DNA from: RZYY01 sp036794825
GTDB lineage: Bacteria; Bacteroidota; Bacteroidia; Bacteroidales; 4484-276
Reading direction: 5' to 3'
Length of the DNA stretch: 64,000 nucleotides
NCBI GenBank assembly: GCA_036794825.1
Contig: DAIRGA010000026.1
Location: 1-64,000, forward strand
Shown: positions 34,431 through 43,334 of the stretch, in pieces
Numbering within the stretch: the stretch's first letter is position 1
Layout of the letters: every line of letters begins with the position of its first letter
Translations under genes and position numbers: made by a program
The notes under the pieces: model-generated
Database searches by the model: none
The model's input: only the letters and a program-made list of their open reading frames with translations
What the model was told of the DNA's origin: nothing

Positions 34431-35453
34431 ATGTATAACAAGTTGATTTTAAACATTAAGCCATTAGGATTTATGTGGGACACCACCGATCCGTTTTTAT
34501 TCTGCGTCCATCATCTGGATGCCTATCCCAAAGGAAACGAAATTATGGGGCCGGATGCCTCACTGGCAGGGCGGCATCTTGGGCAGGATTTCACCCTGAA
34601 GGATGGATGGCGGATGTACCACGGGATGCGTGTGCCGGGATTCCCCGCTCATCCCCATCGAGGTTTTGAAACCGTAACAGCAGTGTTGAAAGGATTTGTT
34701 GATCATTCTGACTCACACGGCGCTGCTGGTCGCTACGGAAATGGTGATGTACAGTGGATGACTGCAGGTTCTGGACTCCAACATTGTGAGATGTTCCCGC
34801 TCCTCAGCCGCGACAAAGAAAATCCTGTCGAACTCTTCCAGATCTGGCTAAACCTTCCAAAAGTCAGAAAATTTGCCGAGCCACATTTCAAAATGCTTTG
34901 GGCTGAAACCATTCCGACAGTGACAATTCCTGATAAACAGGGAAAGATAACACAGGTTACGGTTATTTCAGGACAAATTGGCGAAACTAAAGCGCCTGCA
35001 CCAGCTCCCGATTCCTGGGCCGCAGATCCTTCAAACGAAGTAGCTATCTGGAAAATAAATATGGATCCAGGAGCATTGTTTGTCATTCCGCCTGCATCTC
35101 CTGGTGTTAGAAGGACTTTGTATTTTTATGAAGGATCAACCATCGAAATTGCCGGTATTGATATAAGTCCAAAAAATGCCATAGAAATGCTGCCTGACCA
35201 GGAAATTATGGTGAATTGCGGTGATGCAACAGGGAAACTACTGTTTTTACAGGGACAACCCATCAATGAGCCTGTAGCTCAATATGGTCCGTTTGTGATG
35301 AATACGCAGCCTGAAATTCAGCAAGCCATAAACGATTTCCGAAGAACGGAGTTTGGAGGCTGGCCGTGGCCACAATCCGATTATGTGCACGCAAGAACAG
35401 AAGGGAGGTTTGCCAGATATGCCGATGGTAAAACAGAATTCCCCGGCACTTGA
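34431..35453 (+). CDS. Pirin family protein
   Basis: The protein of about 340 residues belongs to the cupin-fold pirins. The metal site motif PAHPHRGFETVTAVLKG supplies His residues, and WMTAGSGLQHCEM supplies the remaining His and Glu ligands. The C-terminal cupin half (FVIPPASPGVRRTLYFYEG) is intact. It is slightly longer than typical pirins (about 290). Some pirins are quercetin dioxygenases and others are redox-related regulators; nothing here decides. It is a single gene with its own promoter and terminator. Confidence 0.9.
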   Translation: MYNKLILNIKPLGFMWDTTDPFLFCVHHLDAYPKGNEIMGPDASLAGRHLGQDFTLKDGWRMYHGMRVPGFPAHPHRGFETVTAVLKGFVDHSDSHGAAGRYGNGDVQWMTAGSGLQHCEMFPLLSRDKENPVELFQIWLNLPKVRKFAEPHFKMLWAETIPTVTIPDKQGKITQVTVISGQIGETKAPAPAPDSWAADPSNEVAIWKINMDPGALFVIPPASPGVRRTLYFYEGSTIEIAGIDISPKNAIEMLPDQEIMVNCGDATGKLLFLQGQPINEPVAQYGPFVMNTQPEIQQAINDFRRTEFGGWPWPQSDYVHARTEGRFARYADGKTEFPGT

Positions 35454-35480
35454 TGGTCAGAATTATAATATTTCGCCGTA

Positions 35481-35514
35481 AACCCGGTAATGCCTGTGGT
35501 GCGGGTTATTTTTT
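35481..35514 (+). terminator. Terminator after the pirin gene
   Basis: AACCCG (35481-35486) pairs with CGGGTT (35502-35507), followed by ATTTTTTG. It overlaps the last codons of the convergent LruC gene. Confidence 0.5.
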
Positions 35515-37032
35515 GTAAATCTTCTCGTTGTTGCGATAGCCGGGTTTATCTTTGAACCAATCCTGGAAGCTGGCACCGCCGGTTTCGGCCCAATCTTTAA
35601 ATTTAAGGTGCGATTGGATAATATCAGCCTGCTCAACCGGATAATCGAATTTTTCCACCAAAACCATGGCCCAGGGGATGTTGTTTTTTGACTTATAAAA
35701 CTTCCCCTCTCCAGGTCTTGAGTCGTCGTCATAGGTGCTAAAGAAAGATTGATCGGCCAGATCAGTAGGTGGATAATCGGCCATGTGAATCTCTTTTCCG
35801 CGAATCTGATTAGTAAAAATAAACGGGTTGTAATATTTCGGGTTAACAATCAGGTCGGAATAAATCACAGCTCCTCCGGGTGCAGGTACACCTTGCTCCA
35901 TGAAGGTGATATTGAAAAAGATAGTGTCTGGTGTCACGTAAGGCGCGGCAGGAATGGTATTCGCGCCGGTAAATCCGCCACCGGTTGCCGGAAGCTTTGC
36001 AAAAGCGTTATCAATAACAATAAAGGTTGCCTGCGACTGGTTCGATTCAACCCCGTTGGCATTCTTGGCGATAATACCCTGCGTTAGTATGTCGCCCTGG
36101 GTACTCAGCACAGCATTTGACGGCACTCCTGTCAAAGTGAATCCAAATCCGTTCTTCAGGCTTGCGCCAATTGCTCTTACAACAAATTTATTCTTCATCT
36201 CCACCAACTGACCGGATGCATTAGTCACAAAATTGAGTTTGTAATCCAGAATCAAATCATTGAAATCGGAATCTCCAAAAGAGGGCCATAAATCTTCGAA
36301 GGCAATGGTTCCAAAATCTGCAGCAGGTTCATACAGATTGTAGGACTTGTATGGGTCGTTGGGGTATTCGTCCTCTTCGTCGGAAACACCATCACCATCT
36401 GCATCAGCAATCAGCTCTAATGGCAAACAAACAGGTGGGTCAGCCCAGTATGTACCTGGGAAAACAAGGTCATCAATATAAGCCCTTCCAGATCCTCCCG
36501 ACCCCATAAAGCTTATTCTGATCTTGTAAACATCCTGCGTGTTGACTAAAATTTCCGGAACTGGAATTGAAATCTCATAAACGGTTGTATTACCATTGAT
36601 TGGGTTAGGAAAAGTAAAAGAATAGAATTCAATAAATTCACCCTCCTTTGATGATGAAGGGCTATCAGGCTCATAATTAGCATAATAGACCGCAAGATTT
36701 CTTGAATTACCAGGACCACCACTCAACCGGGTTTTAAAAAGTATGTTCCCGTTTTGGGCCTTGAACCAGGGTGTTTTTACCCATGCGGAGGATGGCAAAT
36801 TACTGGTAAGCTGAGGAGTCCTGGCGGAAAATAACCCTGAGATTATTAAACCCGGATCCTGAGTGTTGCTACGATAGGCAACTCCGCCAAATGCCCAACA
36901 GTTTCCGGCATCAATATTTCTATCGCCTGACTCACAATCGAGTGTGACCTGAGATAAAACTGAGCCACCAGAAAATAATATCAACGAAAAGATAAATGTT
37001 GCACTGACGATTTTAAATACTTGCTCTTTCAT
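35506..37032 (-). CDS. LruC domain-containing exported protein
   Basis: The 508-residue protein has a signal peptide (ending SVLSQV). A beta-rich domain follows in the N-terminal part (ALINSGL-type GLIISGLFSARTPQLTS). A calcium-binding-like DADGDGVSDEEDEYP run at about 215-230 resembles thrombospondin type 3 repeats. The LruC region has DFGTIAFEDLWPSFGDSDFNDLILDYKL and continues to LVEKFDYPVEQADIIQSHLKFKDWAETGG near the C-terminus. LruC proteins are surface proteins of unknown role, first noted in Leptospira. No type IX sorting domain is seen. It follows a small lipoprotein gene 26 nt upstream. Confidence 0.85.
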   Translation of the reverse strand: MKEQVFKIVSATFIFSLILFSGGSVLSQVTLDCESGDRNIDAGNCWAFGGVAYRSNTQDPGLIISGLFSARTPQLTSNLPSSAWVKTPWFKAQNGNILFKTRLSGGPGNSRNLAVYYANYEPDSPSSSKEGEFIEFYSFTFPNPINGNTTVYEISIPVPEILVNTQDVYKIRISFMGSGGSGRAYIDDLVFPGTYWADPPVCLPLELIADADGDGVSDEEDEYPNDPYKSYNLYEPAADFGTIAFEDLWPSFGDSDFNDLILDYKLNFVTNASGQLVEMKNKFVVRAIGASLKNGFGFTLTGVPSNAVLSTQGDILTQGIIAKNANGVESNQSQATFIVIDNAFAKLPATGGGFTGANTIPAAPYVTPDTIFFNITFMEQGVPAPGGAVIYSDLIVNPKYYNPFIFTNQIRGKEIHMADYPPTDLADQSFFSTYDDDSRPGEGKFYKSKNNIPWAMVLVEKFDYPVEQADIIQSHLKFKDWAETGGASFQDWFKDKPGYRNNEKIYKK

Positions 37033-37058
37033 TGCCGATAATTTTTTAAGATTATAAA

Positions 37059-37457
37059 TTACTCTTCAGGAAGCTCCGGAATAAAATTCAACACGATTTT
37101 ACCGCCAGCTGTGCTGAAAGACTTAGAATAGTCACCGTAAGTTACCAATACATTCTCGACAGATGCAGGAATTCGCAGAATCCTGGTTATGTTTTGGTTG
37201 ATGTTGTACAACTCTTTGAAATAAACGGAACCTTCTGATTGTACCACTAATGTTTTCCTGTTGTCAATTGCACCCGGTATTCCAATGACAGATAACTCAA
37301 TTTCGCTGGTAAGGCTCCAGTCAAATGCCGGCGAAATGTTCAACTCCGTTGTTTTTGTAGCTTCAGTTGGCCTGGGATCTTCGGAATTAAGGCATTGTGT
37401 AAGGGTTAAAAGCCCCAGAAATGCTAAAGTAAGTATGAGCAGAGATTTCCTTTTCAT
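37059..37457 (-). CDS. Small lipoprotein of unknown function
   Basis: This 132-residue protein has a lipoprotein signal peptide (LLTLTQC). The mature part includes TELNISPAFDWSLTSEIELSVIG and IRILRIPASVENVLVTYGDYSKSF, both typical of the beta-rich lipoproteins encoded before LruC-domain genes. The gap to the LruC gene is 26 nt, so the two form an operon. The function is unknown; a role with its partner at the cell surface is likely. Confidence 0.65.
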   Translation of the reverse strand: MKRKSLLILTLAFLGLLTLTQCLNSEDPRPTEATKTTELNISPAFDWSLTSEIELSVIGIPGAIDNRKTLVVQSEGSVYFKELYNINQNITRILRIPASVENVLVTYGDYSKSFSTAGGKIVLNFIPELPEE

Positions 37458-37790
37458 TGGATGTAAAATTTGATGTATTTCAATGTCATCTCACAATTTG
37501 TGCCAAAGGCAAAAAAGCATTATTTATCTGTATATCAATAATTTAAATAATTCTACTTTTTGTATTTTTCCAATATTTAATCATCGATTTCCCAATTCGG
37601 GATTCATTCCAAATTCTGTTATTTTTCGCAATTGTTTATGCACAGCAAAAATAGCATTTAATTGCAGGTGAGAAAACAACTGACAAAATCTTACCCGGTT
37701 GACGTAAAATAATTTATACCGGTCACGGTCGTTTACAACCAAGTCGTTCCGACAGAGATTTCCGATTTATTCATTAAAAGCCAAAATTCT
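37458..37790. other. Intergenic region between divergent exported-protein genes
   Basis: This stretch of about 330 bases is AT-rich and should hold the promoters of both flanking genes. TGCCTTTG on the minus strand near 37500 is a one-mismatch -7 candidate for the lipoprotein/LruC pair. I see no gene, RNA or repeat. Confidence 0.4.
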
Positions 37791-38237
37791 ATGAAAAAAT
37801 TAATTATTGTGTTCATTTCGGTTTTGGGATTTTCGATGCTGAGTCATGCTCAGGAGTACAAAGTGATAACCATTGTGGAATCCATTGTGCCTGCGGGTCT
37901 TGGCCGTTCGCGCATGATCGAAACCAAAACCGATTTGAATGTTGACGATTTGACCACCAGTCGCACGGATGGCAAAACCAGTAAGCAAGGCGATGTTTCG
38001 AGAGCGGATGTGAAAGCCGAACAGTTTGACGAAACCAAATTGCTCAACTTCTACAGTGTTGGTGGTATCAATTTTCAGAACATTGCCTCCAACGATGCAG
38101 TGATAACTTCAAAAATCAACAAATTGGTTAAGGAGGGATGGAAGCTGAGTTTTGTTACGAGCGCCGTGGAAAGTGACGCCGGGAAAGAAGACGGCAATGG
38201 TATTTTTGTAACCAGGTTGTTTTTTTTCAAGGATTAA
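37791..38237 (+). CDS. Exported protein of unknown function
   Basis: The 148-residue protein has a signal peptide (SMLSHAQEYK). The mature part contains VITIVESIVPAGLGRSRMIE, then ETKLLNFYSVGGINFQNIASND and INKLVKEGWKLSFVTSAVES, ending FVTRLFFFKD. I recognise a recurring small Bacteroidota family but no named domain. It is a single gene with a strong terminator after it. Confidence 0.7.
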   Translation: MKKLIIVFISVLGFSMLSHAQEYKVITIVESIVPAGLGRSRMIETKTDLNVDDLTTSRTDGKTSKQGDVSRADVKAEQFDETKLLNFYSVGGINFQNIASNDAVITSKINKLVKEGWKLSFVTSAVESDAGKEDGNGIFVTRLFFFKD

Positions 38238-38254
38238 CCTGGTTTTTAAAAACT

Positions 38255-38304
38255 AAAAATTCCGCAGGTTTAGTGATTAAATCACATCATCCTGCGGAAT
38301 TTTT
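38255..38304. terminator. Strong bidirectional terminator
   Basis: AAAAATTCCGCAGG (38255-38268) and CCTGCGGAATTTTT (38291-38304) are perfect 14-bp arms with an A-run at one end and a T-run at the other. The loop holds a second small hairpin, GTGAT-TAA-ATCAC. It sits between two convergent genes and can stop both. Confidence 0.85.
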
Positions 38305-38326
38305 ATTTTAAATAACTCTATACCAG

Positions 38327-39853
38327 CTATTTATTTTCTTTCAGCCTTGCATTAATAATTCCGGAGATGTTGTCAACCGGAATCCTGTCCTGTTTCATTG
38401 AGTTGCGTTCACGAATGGTAACTGTATTATTTTCAAGTGTTTCGTTATCAATAGTGATGCAGTAGGGAGTTCCGATGGCATCCTGCCTGCGGTAACGGCG
38501 CCCGATGGCATCCTTGTCGTCGTACTGGCACATATAATCCATTTTGAGGGCATCGAAAATCTCACGGCCTTTTTCAGGCAAGCCATCTTTTTTCACCAAC
38601 GGCAATACGGCTGCTTTAATGGGCGCCAGGAAGGGCGGAATTTTCATCACCACCCGTTCTGACCCGTCTTCGAGGGTCTCTTCCTGGTAGGCGTACGACA
38701 GCACGGCAAGGAAAGTTCTGTCGAGCCCGATGGAGGTTTCAACCACGTAAGGAACATAATTTTCGTTGAGTTCGGGGTCGAAATACTGCAATTTTTTGCC
38801 GGAATATTTCTGGTGTGAGCTAAGGTCGAAGTCTGTTCTGGAGTGAATTCCTTCCAACTCCTTGAATCCCATGGGGAAGTTGAACTCGATATCGAAGGCA
38901 GCGTTGGCATAATGGGCGAGTTTGTCGTGTTCGTGGAAGCGGTAGTTTTCTTCAGGTATCCCAATACCAAGATGCCATTTCAGACGCTGTTCCTTCCAAT
39001 AACGGAACCATTCGAGTTCGGTTCCGGGACGCACAAAGAACTGCATTTCCATTTGCTCGAACTCTCTCATGCGGAAGATAAACTGCCTGGCTACTATCTC
39101 ATTACGAAAAGCTTTTCCGATTTGGGCGATTCCAAAGGGCACTTTCATTCTACCCGATTTCAACACGTTGAGGTAATTGACAAAAATCCCCTGGGCGGTT
39201 TCCGGACGAAGATAGATGGTGTTTGCACCTTCGGACAATGAGCCAATCTGCGTTGAAAACATCAGGTTAAACTGGCGAACGTCAGTCCAGTTTCTCGATC
39301 CTGATACAGGGCAAACAATCTCCAACTCTTCGATCAGTTGACGGAAAACGGATAAATCTTCGCTGCTCATTGCCGCAACCAGTTTTTTCCTGATCTCTTC
39401 GATCTCCTTCAGATAACCCACCACACGCGGATTGGTGGAAACAAACTGCTCCCGGTCAAAACTCTCGCCAAAGCGTTTGGCTGCTTTTTCAACCTCTTTT
39501 TCAATTTTTCCTTCAATCTTCAGGATGTGATCTTCCACAAGCACATCGGCACGGTAGCGTTTTTTGGAATCCTTGTTATCAATCATCGGGTCGTTGAAGG
39601 CATCCACGTGACCGGATGCTTTCCATGTGGTGGGATGCATAAAGATGGCTGCGTCCAGCCCGACGATATTTTCGTGCAGCTGAACCATTGATTTCCACCA
39701 ATAACTTTTGATGTTGTTTTTAAGCTCAACACCATATTGCCCGTAATCGTAAACAGCGCTTAACCCGTCGTAAATTTCGCTTGACGGGAAAACAAATCCA
39801 TACTCTTTTGAATGGGAAATGATTTTCTTCAGTTTGTCTTCGTTGTTTGTCAT
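38327..39853 (-). CDS. glyS: Glycyl-tRNA synthetase (alpha2 type)
   Basis: The 508-residue class II enzyme attaches glycine to tRNA-Gly. The N-terminal part has SGLSAVYDYGQYGVELKNN-like sequence (residues 24-46). Motif 1 and 2 regions appear as LRPETAQGIFVNYLNVL and FGIAQIGKAFRNEI, followed by FIFRMREFEQMEMQFF. Motif 3 appears as ETSIGLDRTFLAVL, and the anticodon-binding domain follows (APIKAAVLPLVKK). The length is that of the dimeric bacterial/eukaryotic form. It starts 47 nt after the DUF4292 gene, on the same strand. Confidence 0.96.
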   Translation of the reverse strand: MTNNEDKLKKIISHSKEYGFVFPSSEIYDGLSAVYDYGQYGVELKNNIKSYWWKSMVQLHENIVGLDAAIFMHPTTWKASGHVDAFNDPMIDNKDSKKRYRADVLVEDHILKIEGKIEKEVEKAAKRFGESFDREQFVSTNPRVVGYLKEIEEIRKKLVAAMSSEDLSVFRQLIEELEIVCPVSGSRNWTDVRQFNLMFSTQIGSLSEGANTIYLRPETAQGIFVNYLNVLKSGRMKVPFGIAQIGKAFRNEIVARQFIFRMREFEQMEMQFFVRPGTELEWFRYWKEQRLKWHLGIGIPEENYRFHEHDKLAHYANAAFDIEFNFPMGFKELEGIHSRTDFDLSSHQKYSGKKLQYFDPELNENYVPYVVETSIGLDRTFLAVLSYAYQEETLEDGSERVVMKIPPFLAPIKAAVLPLVKKDGLPEKGREIFDALKMDYMCQYDDKDAIGRRYRRQDAIGTPYCITIDNETLENNTVTIRERNSMKQDRIPVDNISGIINARLKENK

Positions 39854-39900
39854 TTGTTTACATTAAATTTTGCAAGTGGTTAACAGGACTATTTCTGGTA

Positions 39901-40758
39901 TCAATTTGATCTGTCATATTTGTCCGGAATGGCGAATGGCATGGTTACCGGCTCATTGAGGGAAAACTTTGAGTGCCTGACGGTGACTTTGATCGGCACC
40001 TCCGCTTCAATCACATAATCTATCCGCGAGGGTATCATTTGCCCTTCCAGATCAATAAAAGAGGAATATTTTGCTGTAAGTTTTTTACTGTCTTTAGTAA
40101 TCTCTTTTAACTTGATTTCTTCGATTTTAAAAGTTTCGGGATCGAGCCAGATGGTTTGGAACAGTAACCTTGTATTGTCGTCGCTATCTCTCACATACTT
40201 CTTAAGCTTGCTCCGGCCGGCTGTTGTTAGCCTGTATTTTTTCCCATCTATTGCAGCTTTAAAACTGGCATCTTCGTAATATTCAAAATCATTACCAAGC
40301 AGCAGTGATTGCAGAATGCCATAATCAACGTTAGCGCTAAGAAAGTCATTTACGAAAGCATAATCGCCGGCAAAATAACTTTTACTAACTCTGTCAAGGA
40401 ATTTCACGGAATCCGGTGTGATGAGGAAGCGGGCAATTTCGATTCCCATATCCTGGTTGAAGCTAATCCAGATAGCGCTGTCTTTTACGATTCTGAACTG
40501 TCCTTTAAAATCATGCTGGGTGCGCTTATAAACGTAATTCACTGTAAATCTGGAAGTAATAGTCCGGAATTGCGTTTCGTTACGGTGCAGTTGTTCTATC
40601 AGATACTCGGCGCCCTGCTCTTTGATGGGGGTTTTGATGAGCCTTCGGTTGCTTTTGCATGAGTTGAAAGCAACCAGCATTAAAAGCAAAACAGCCAGGC
40701 TGGTTAAGAATCGAAATCCGTGCAGTTTGAATAAATCAGCGTGTAAATTCCTATTCAT
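39901..40758 (-). CDS. DUF4292 lipoprotein
   Basis: This 285-residue protein has a lipoprotein signal (LLMLVAFNSCKS) and the DUF4292 pattern: FRTITSRFTVNYV, DFKGQFRIVKDSAIWISF, ITPDSVKFLDRVSKSYFAGDY, then LWLDPETF-like IWLDPETFKIEEIKL. The fold is a LolA/LolB-like half-barrel, so a role in moving lipids or lipoproteins is possible but unproven. Its start overlaps the end of the TPR gene by 8 nt, so the two are coupled, as in many Bacteroidota. Confidence 0.85.
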   Translation of the reverse strand: MNRNLHADLFKLHGFRFLTSLAVLLLMLVAFNSCKSNRRLIKTPIKEQGAEYLIEQLHRNETQFRTITSRFTVNYVYKRTQHDFKGQFRIVKDSAIWISFNQDMGIEIARFLITPDSVKFLDRVSKSYFAGDYAFVNDFLSANVDYGILQSLLLGNDFEYYEDASFKAAIDGKKYRLTTAGRSKLKKYVRDSDDNTRLLFQTIWLDPETFKIEEIKLKEITKDSKKLTAKYSSFIDLEGQMIPSRIDYVIEAEVPIKVTVRHSKFSLNEPVTMPFAIPDKYDRSN

Positions 40759-42499
40759 GAATAGTTCCTGTGCTTATCTTTTTATCTAAAAACTCGGAGG
40801 CTTCAGCATCTTTGTTATTTTCTGCAGCTTTTTTCCAATATATCAGGGCTTCGGTTTTGTTTCCGAGTTTGTATAACACATCCCCGTAGTGTTCAAGCAG
40901 GACGGGGCTGTTTTCGGTATCGTGGTCAATAGCTTTTTTGATCCATTTTTCAGCTTCTGCATATTCGCCCATTTTGTAAAGCACCCATCCGTAGGTATCT
41001 TCAAAGGAGGGCTTATCAGGCATCAGCTCGTTGGCGCGGGCTGCCATTTCTCTGGCGCGGGGAAGATTTTCCAAACGCAGGGTTAGATAGTAGGCGTAGT
41101 TGTTGAGCACAAAAGCATCATCGGGCTTAAGTTTGAGTGCTTTTTCATAGTTTTCGTCCGATTTCCGGAAGTCTTTCAAACGGTTGTAAACATCGCCAAG
41201 CGTGCTATAAAACTGTGCTTCAAGGAAATCGTTATCCACCACCAGGTTAACACCATTTTCCAGCGACCGGCGGGCAGCATCATAATTCTTCATCTGGTAA
41301 TTGGCAAAACCATTGAAAAGATATGCCAGTGGTTGCATCGGGAAGAGGTCTATCATCCGATTACTGGTGGCCAGAACAGTTTCCGATTGTCTGATTTCGT
41401 TTTCGATAAATAGTTTCTGCTCCCAAATTGAGTAGGCGCTCTCATCTTTTTCGATAACCTGGTCAATGATTTCCAGGGCTGCTTCGTAATCCTGATTGCG
41501 GTATAGCATTTCACCGTAAACTGCCAGTGCACGATGGTTGTCCGGGTGAGCCCCTGCGAGAATCTTCGTTAACTCAAGAAGTATTTCCTTTTTGGTATTG
41601 TAAAACTCTTCAAAGGTGAAAAACGTGAGTAAAACCTGAATTTTTGTATCCACATCGAGGGCTGGATTGGCAAACCCCAGTTTCAATTCTTCGACCGCCT
41701 GCGCCTCTTGCCCTTGTTTTTTGTAGAGATCAGCCATCGAAATATGAATGTAGGGATTCTCGGGATCAATCTCTTTAACACGGGCGTATATTTCGAGAGC
41801 TTTGGCTTCCTGACCGGTTTCCAGGTAAGTTTCGGCAAGAATTTGAAGGTAGCGTAAATTCTCCGGATAGGCATTTACCAGGCCTTCTATTTCGGTAAGA
41901 GCTTGTTTGGGTTTATTGGAGCTTAGGTACAGCCGTTGCTTTTGCAGAGAAATCTCTTCCGTCTTACCAATCATATCCTCAATTTCATCCAATACTGCAA
42001 TGGCTTTTTTCACATCACCGCTGATTACATAAATGAGCGAAAGGTCTAGTTTGTAATTAATTTTATCCGGGTAGATCTTCACCAGTCTCTCCTGGGTAGC
42101 TATCAATTTATCAATCTGATAGGTTTGCCTGTAAACATCAGCTAACAACTGAAGATACCACTCGTTATCAGGATTAATAGTATTGGCTTTCTCGAGAAGC
42201 AGCGCTGCATCAGCCGGACGGTTGACAGCCAGGTAAATCCTGGCCAGTTCGTACATCGAAGCATCATGGTTAGGGTCAATTTCTAAAACAGCTCTGTAAA
42301 GCCTTTCAGCTTCGCGGTAATTGCCGAGTATCCTCTCCTTTGCGGCATTCATGAACAGCTCTTTACGCTGATTGACCTGGAATTGTGTGAGTGGTTCTGG
42401 TTCCCCTTTCGTTTTCCGCTGCGCAAAACTGTTCGTCCCGGTTGCTACAAATGAAAAAAGTAAGCATATGAGTGCAAACTTTTTTATTTGCTTTATCAT
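40751..42499 (-). CDS. Exported TPR-repeat protein
   Basis: The protein has about 582 residues from the ATG at 42499, with a signal peptide ending NSFAQRK; a GTG at 42517 is also open but would spoil the signal. The rest is a long array of tetratricopeptide repeats (for example YREAERLYRAVLEIDPNHDASMYELARIYLA, ALEIYARVKEIDPENPYIHISMADLYKKQG, NYEKALKLKPDDAFVLNNYAYYL). It is thus a periplasmic or membrane-associated scaffold. It lies between dut and the DUF4292 gene, an order common in this phylum. Confidence 0.88.
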   Translation of the reverse strand: MIKQIKKFALICLLFSFVATGTNSFAQRKTKGEPEPLTQFQVNQRKELFMNAAKERILGNYREAERLYRAVLEIDPNHDASMYELARIYLAVNRPADAALLLEKANTINPDNEWYLQLLADVYRQTYQIDKLIATQERLVKIYPDKINYKLDLSLIYVISGDVKKAIAVLDEIEDMIGKTEEISLQKQRLYLSSNKPKQALTEIEGLVNAYPENLRYLQILAETYLETGQEAKALEIYARVKEIDPENPYIHISMADLYKKQGQEAQAVEELKLGFANPALDVDTKIQVLLTFFTFEEFYNTKKEILLELTKILAGAHPDNHRALAVYGEMLYRNQDYEAALEIIDQVIEKDESAYSIWEQKLFIENEIRQSETVLATSNRMIDLFPMQPLAYLFNGFANYQMKNYDAARRSLENGVNLVVDNDFLEAQFYSTLGDVYNRLKDFRKSDENYEKALKLKPDDAFVLNNYAYYLTLRLENLPRAREMAARANELMPDKPSFEDTYGWVLYKMGEYAEAEKWIKKAIDHDTENSPVLLEHYGDVLYKLGNKTEALIYWKKAAENNKDAEASEFLDKKISTGTIHE

Positions 42500-42635
42500 T
42501 AATTGATTAATTGTCACTGGTTTGGGTTTAAGACTATAAAACTGTGATGAAGTAACTATGATTTAGAAAACTATTAACAATTATCGCCCTTGTTTTATTC
42601 TGAAAACCAAGAATAATTTTCCCTCGAACGACCAA

Positions 42636-43067
42636 CTATTTCCCGGTATGGCCGAAACCACCTGCTCCCCTCGATGTCTGCTGCAATTCGTCAACCTCTG
42701 CCCAACCAATGTGTTCAACCTTCGCAATCACCATCTGCGCAATCCGGTCGCCGCTGTGAATCGTATAAGGCACTGAGGAAAGGTTAACCATTATAACCTT
42801 AATCTCTCCTCGATAGTCGGCATCAATGGTTCCCGGGGCATTTACAATCGAAATGCCATGTTTGGCAGCCAGCCCGCTTCTGGGACGAATCTGCGCTTCA
42901 TATCCGGCAGGTATCTCAACAAAAAGTCCAGTAGGCACAAGGAACCGCTCCAGTGTGTTAAGCGTTACCGGAGCGTTGAGGTGAGCCCGGATGTCCATTC
43001 CTGAAGAGGCATCGGTCTCGTAAGCCGGCAAAGGGTGGCCTGAAGTATTTACGATTTTAATAGTCAT
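42636..43067 (-). CDS. dut: dUTP diphosphatase
   Basis: The 143-residue trimeric dUTPase hydrolyses dUTP to dUMP and keeps uracil out of DNA. All five family motifs are present: ASSGMDI, RPRSGLAAKHGI, NAPGTIDADYRGEIKV with the catalytic Asp, GDRIAQMVI and RGAGGFGHTG. The length is standard. It precedes the TPR gene by 137 nt on the same strand. Confidence 0.97.
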   Translation of the reverse strand: MTIKIVNTSGHPLPAYETDASSGMDIRAHLNAPVTLNTLERFLVPTGLFVEIPAGYEAQIRPRSGLAAKHGISIVNAPGTIDADYRGEIKVIMVNLSSVPYTIHSGDRIAQMVIAKVEHIGWAEVDELQQTSRGAGGFGHTGK

Positions 43068-43088
43068 CAGTTCAAAACATTAAGGCTG

Positions 43089-43096
43089 CAAAAATA
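43089..43096 (-). promoter_or_regulatory. Predicted -7 element for dut
   Basis: TATTTTTG on the minus strand matches TAnnTTTG exactly and lies 21 nt upstream of the dut ATG. Confidence 0.45.
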
Positions 43097-43239
43097 GCCA
43101 AAAGATTTAGGTAAAAAATGCATTATGCTAACATATTGTTTTTCTGATGGTTAAATGAACGCTCGGGGTCATCAACAAAACGAATCGCAAATTATTTATC
43201 AAAAATCCGTATAGATTATCATTTTTCAGTATTCGGCAA

Positions 43240-43272
43240 CCAGCGCCGGCTGGCTGATAATAGTTACTTTTG
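43240..43272 (+). promoter_or_regulatory. Predicted promoter with palindrome for the HEFGH peptidase gene
   Basis: TACTTTTG (43265-43272) is an exact -7 match, 62 nt before the ATG at 43335. A perfect palindrome CCAGC-GCCG-GCTGG (43240-43253) covers the expected -33 position, where a repressor could act. The operator role is inference. Confidence 0.45.
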
Positions 43273-43334
43273 CCCACCAGCTGTCAAAATTTTGAGACAG
43301 TTTAATAAATTGATGGTTAAATACTTAAATCAAG

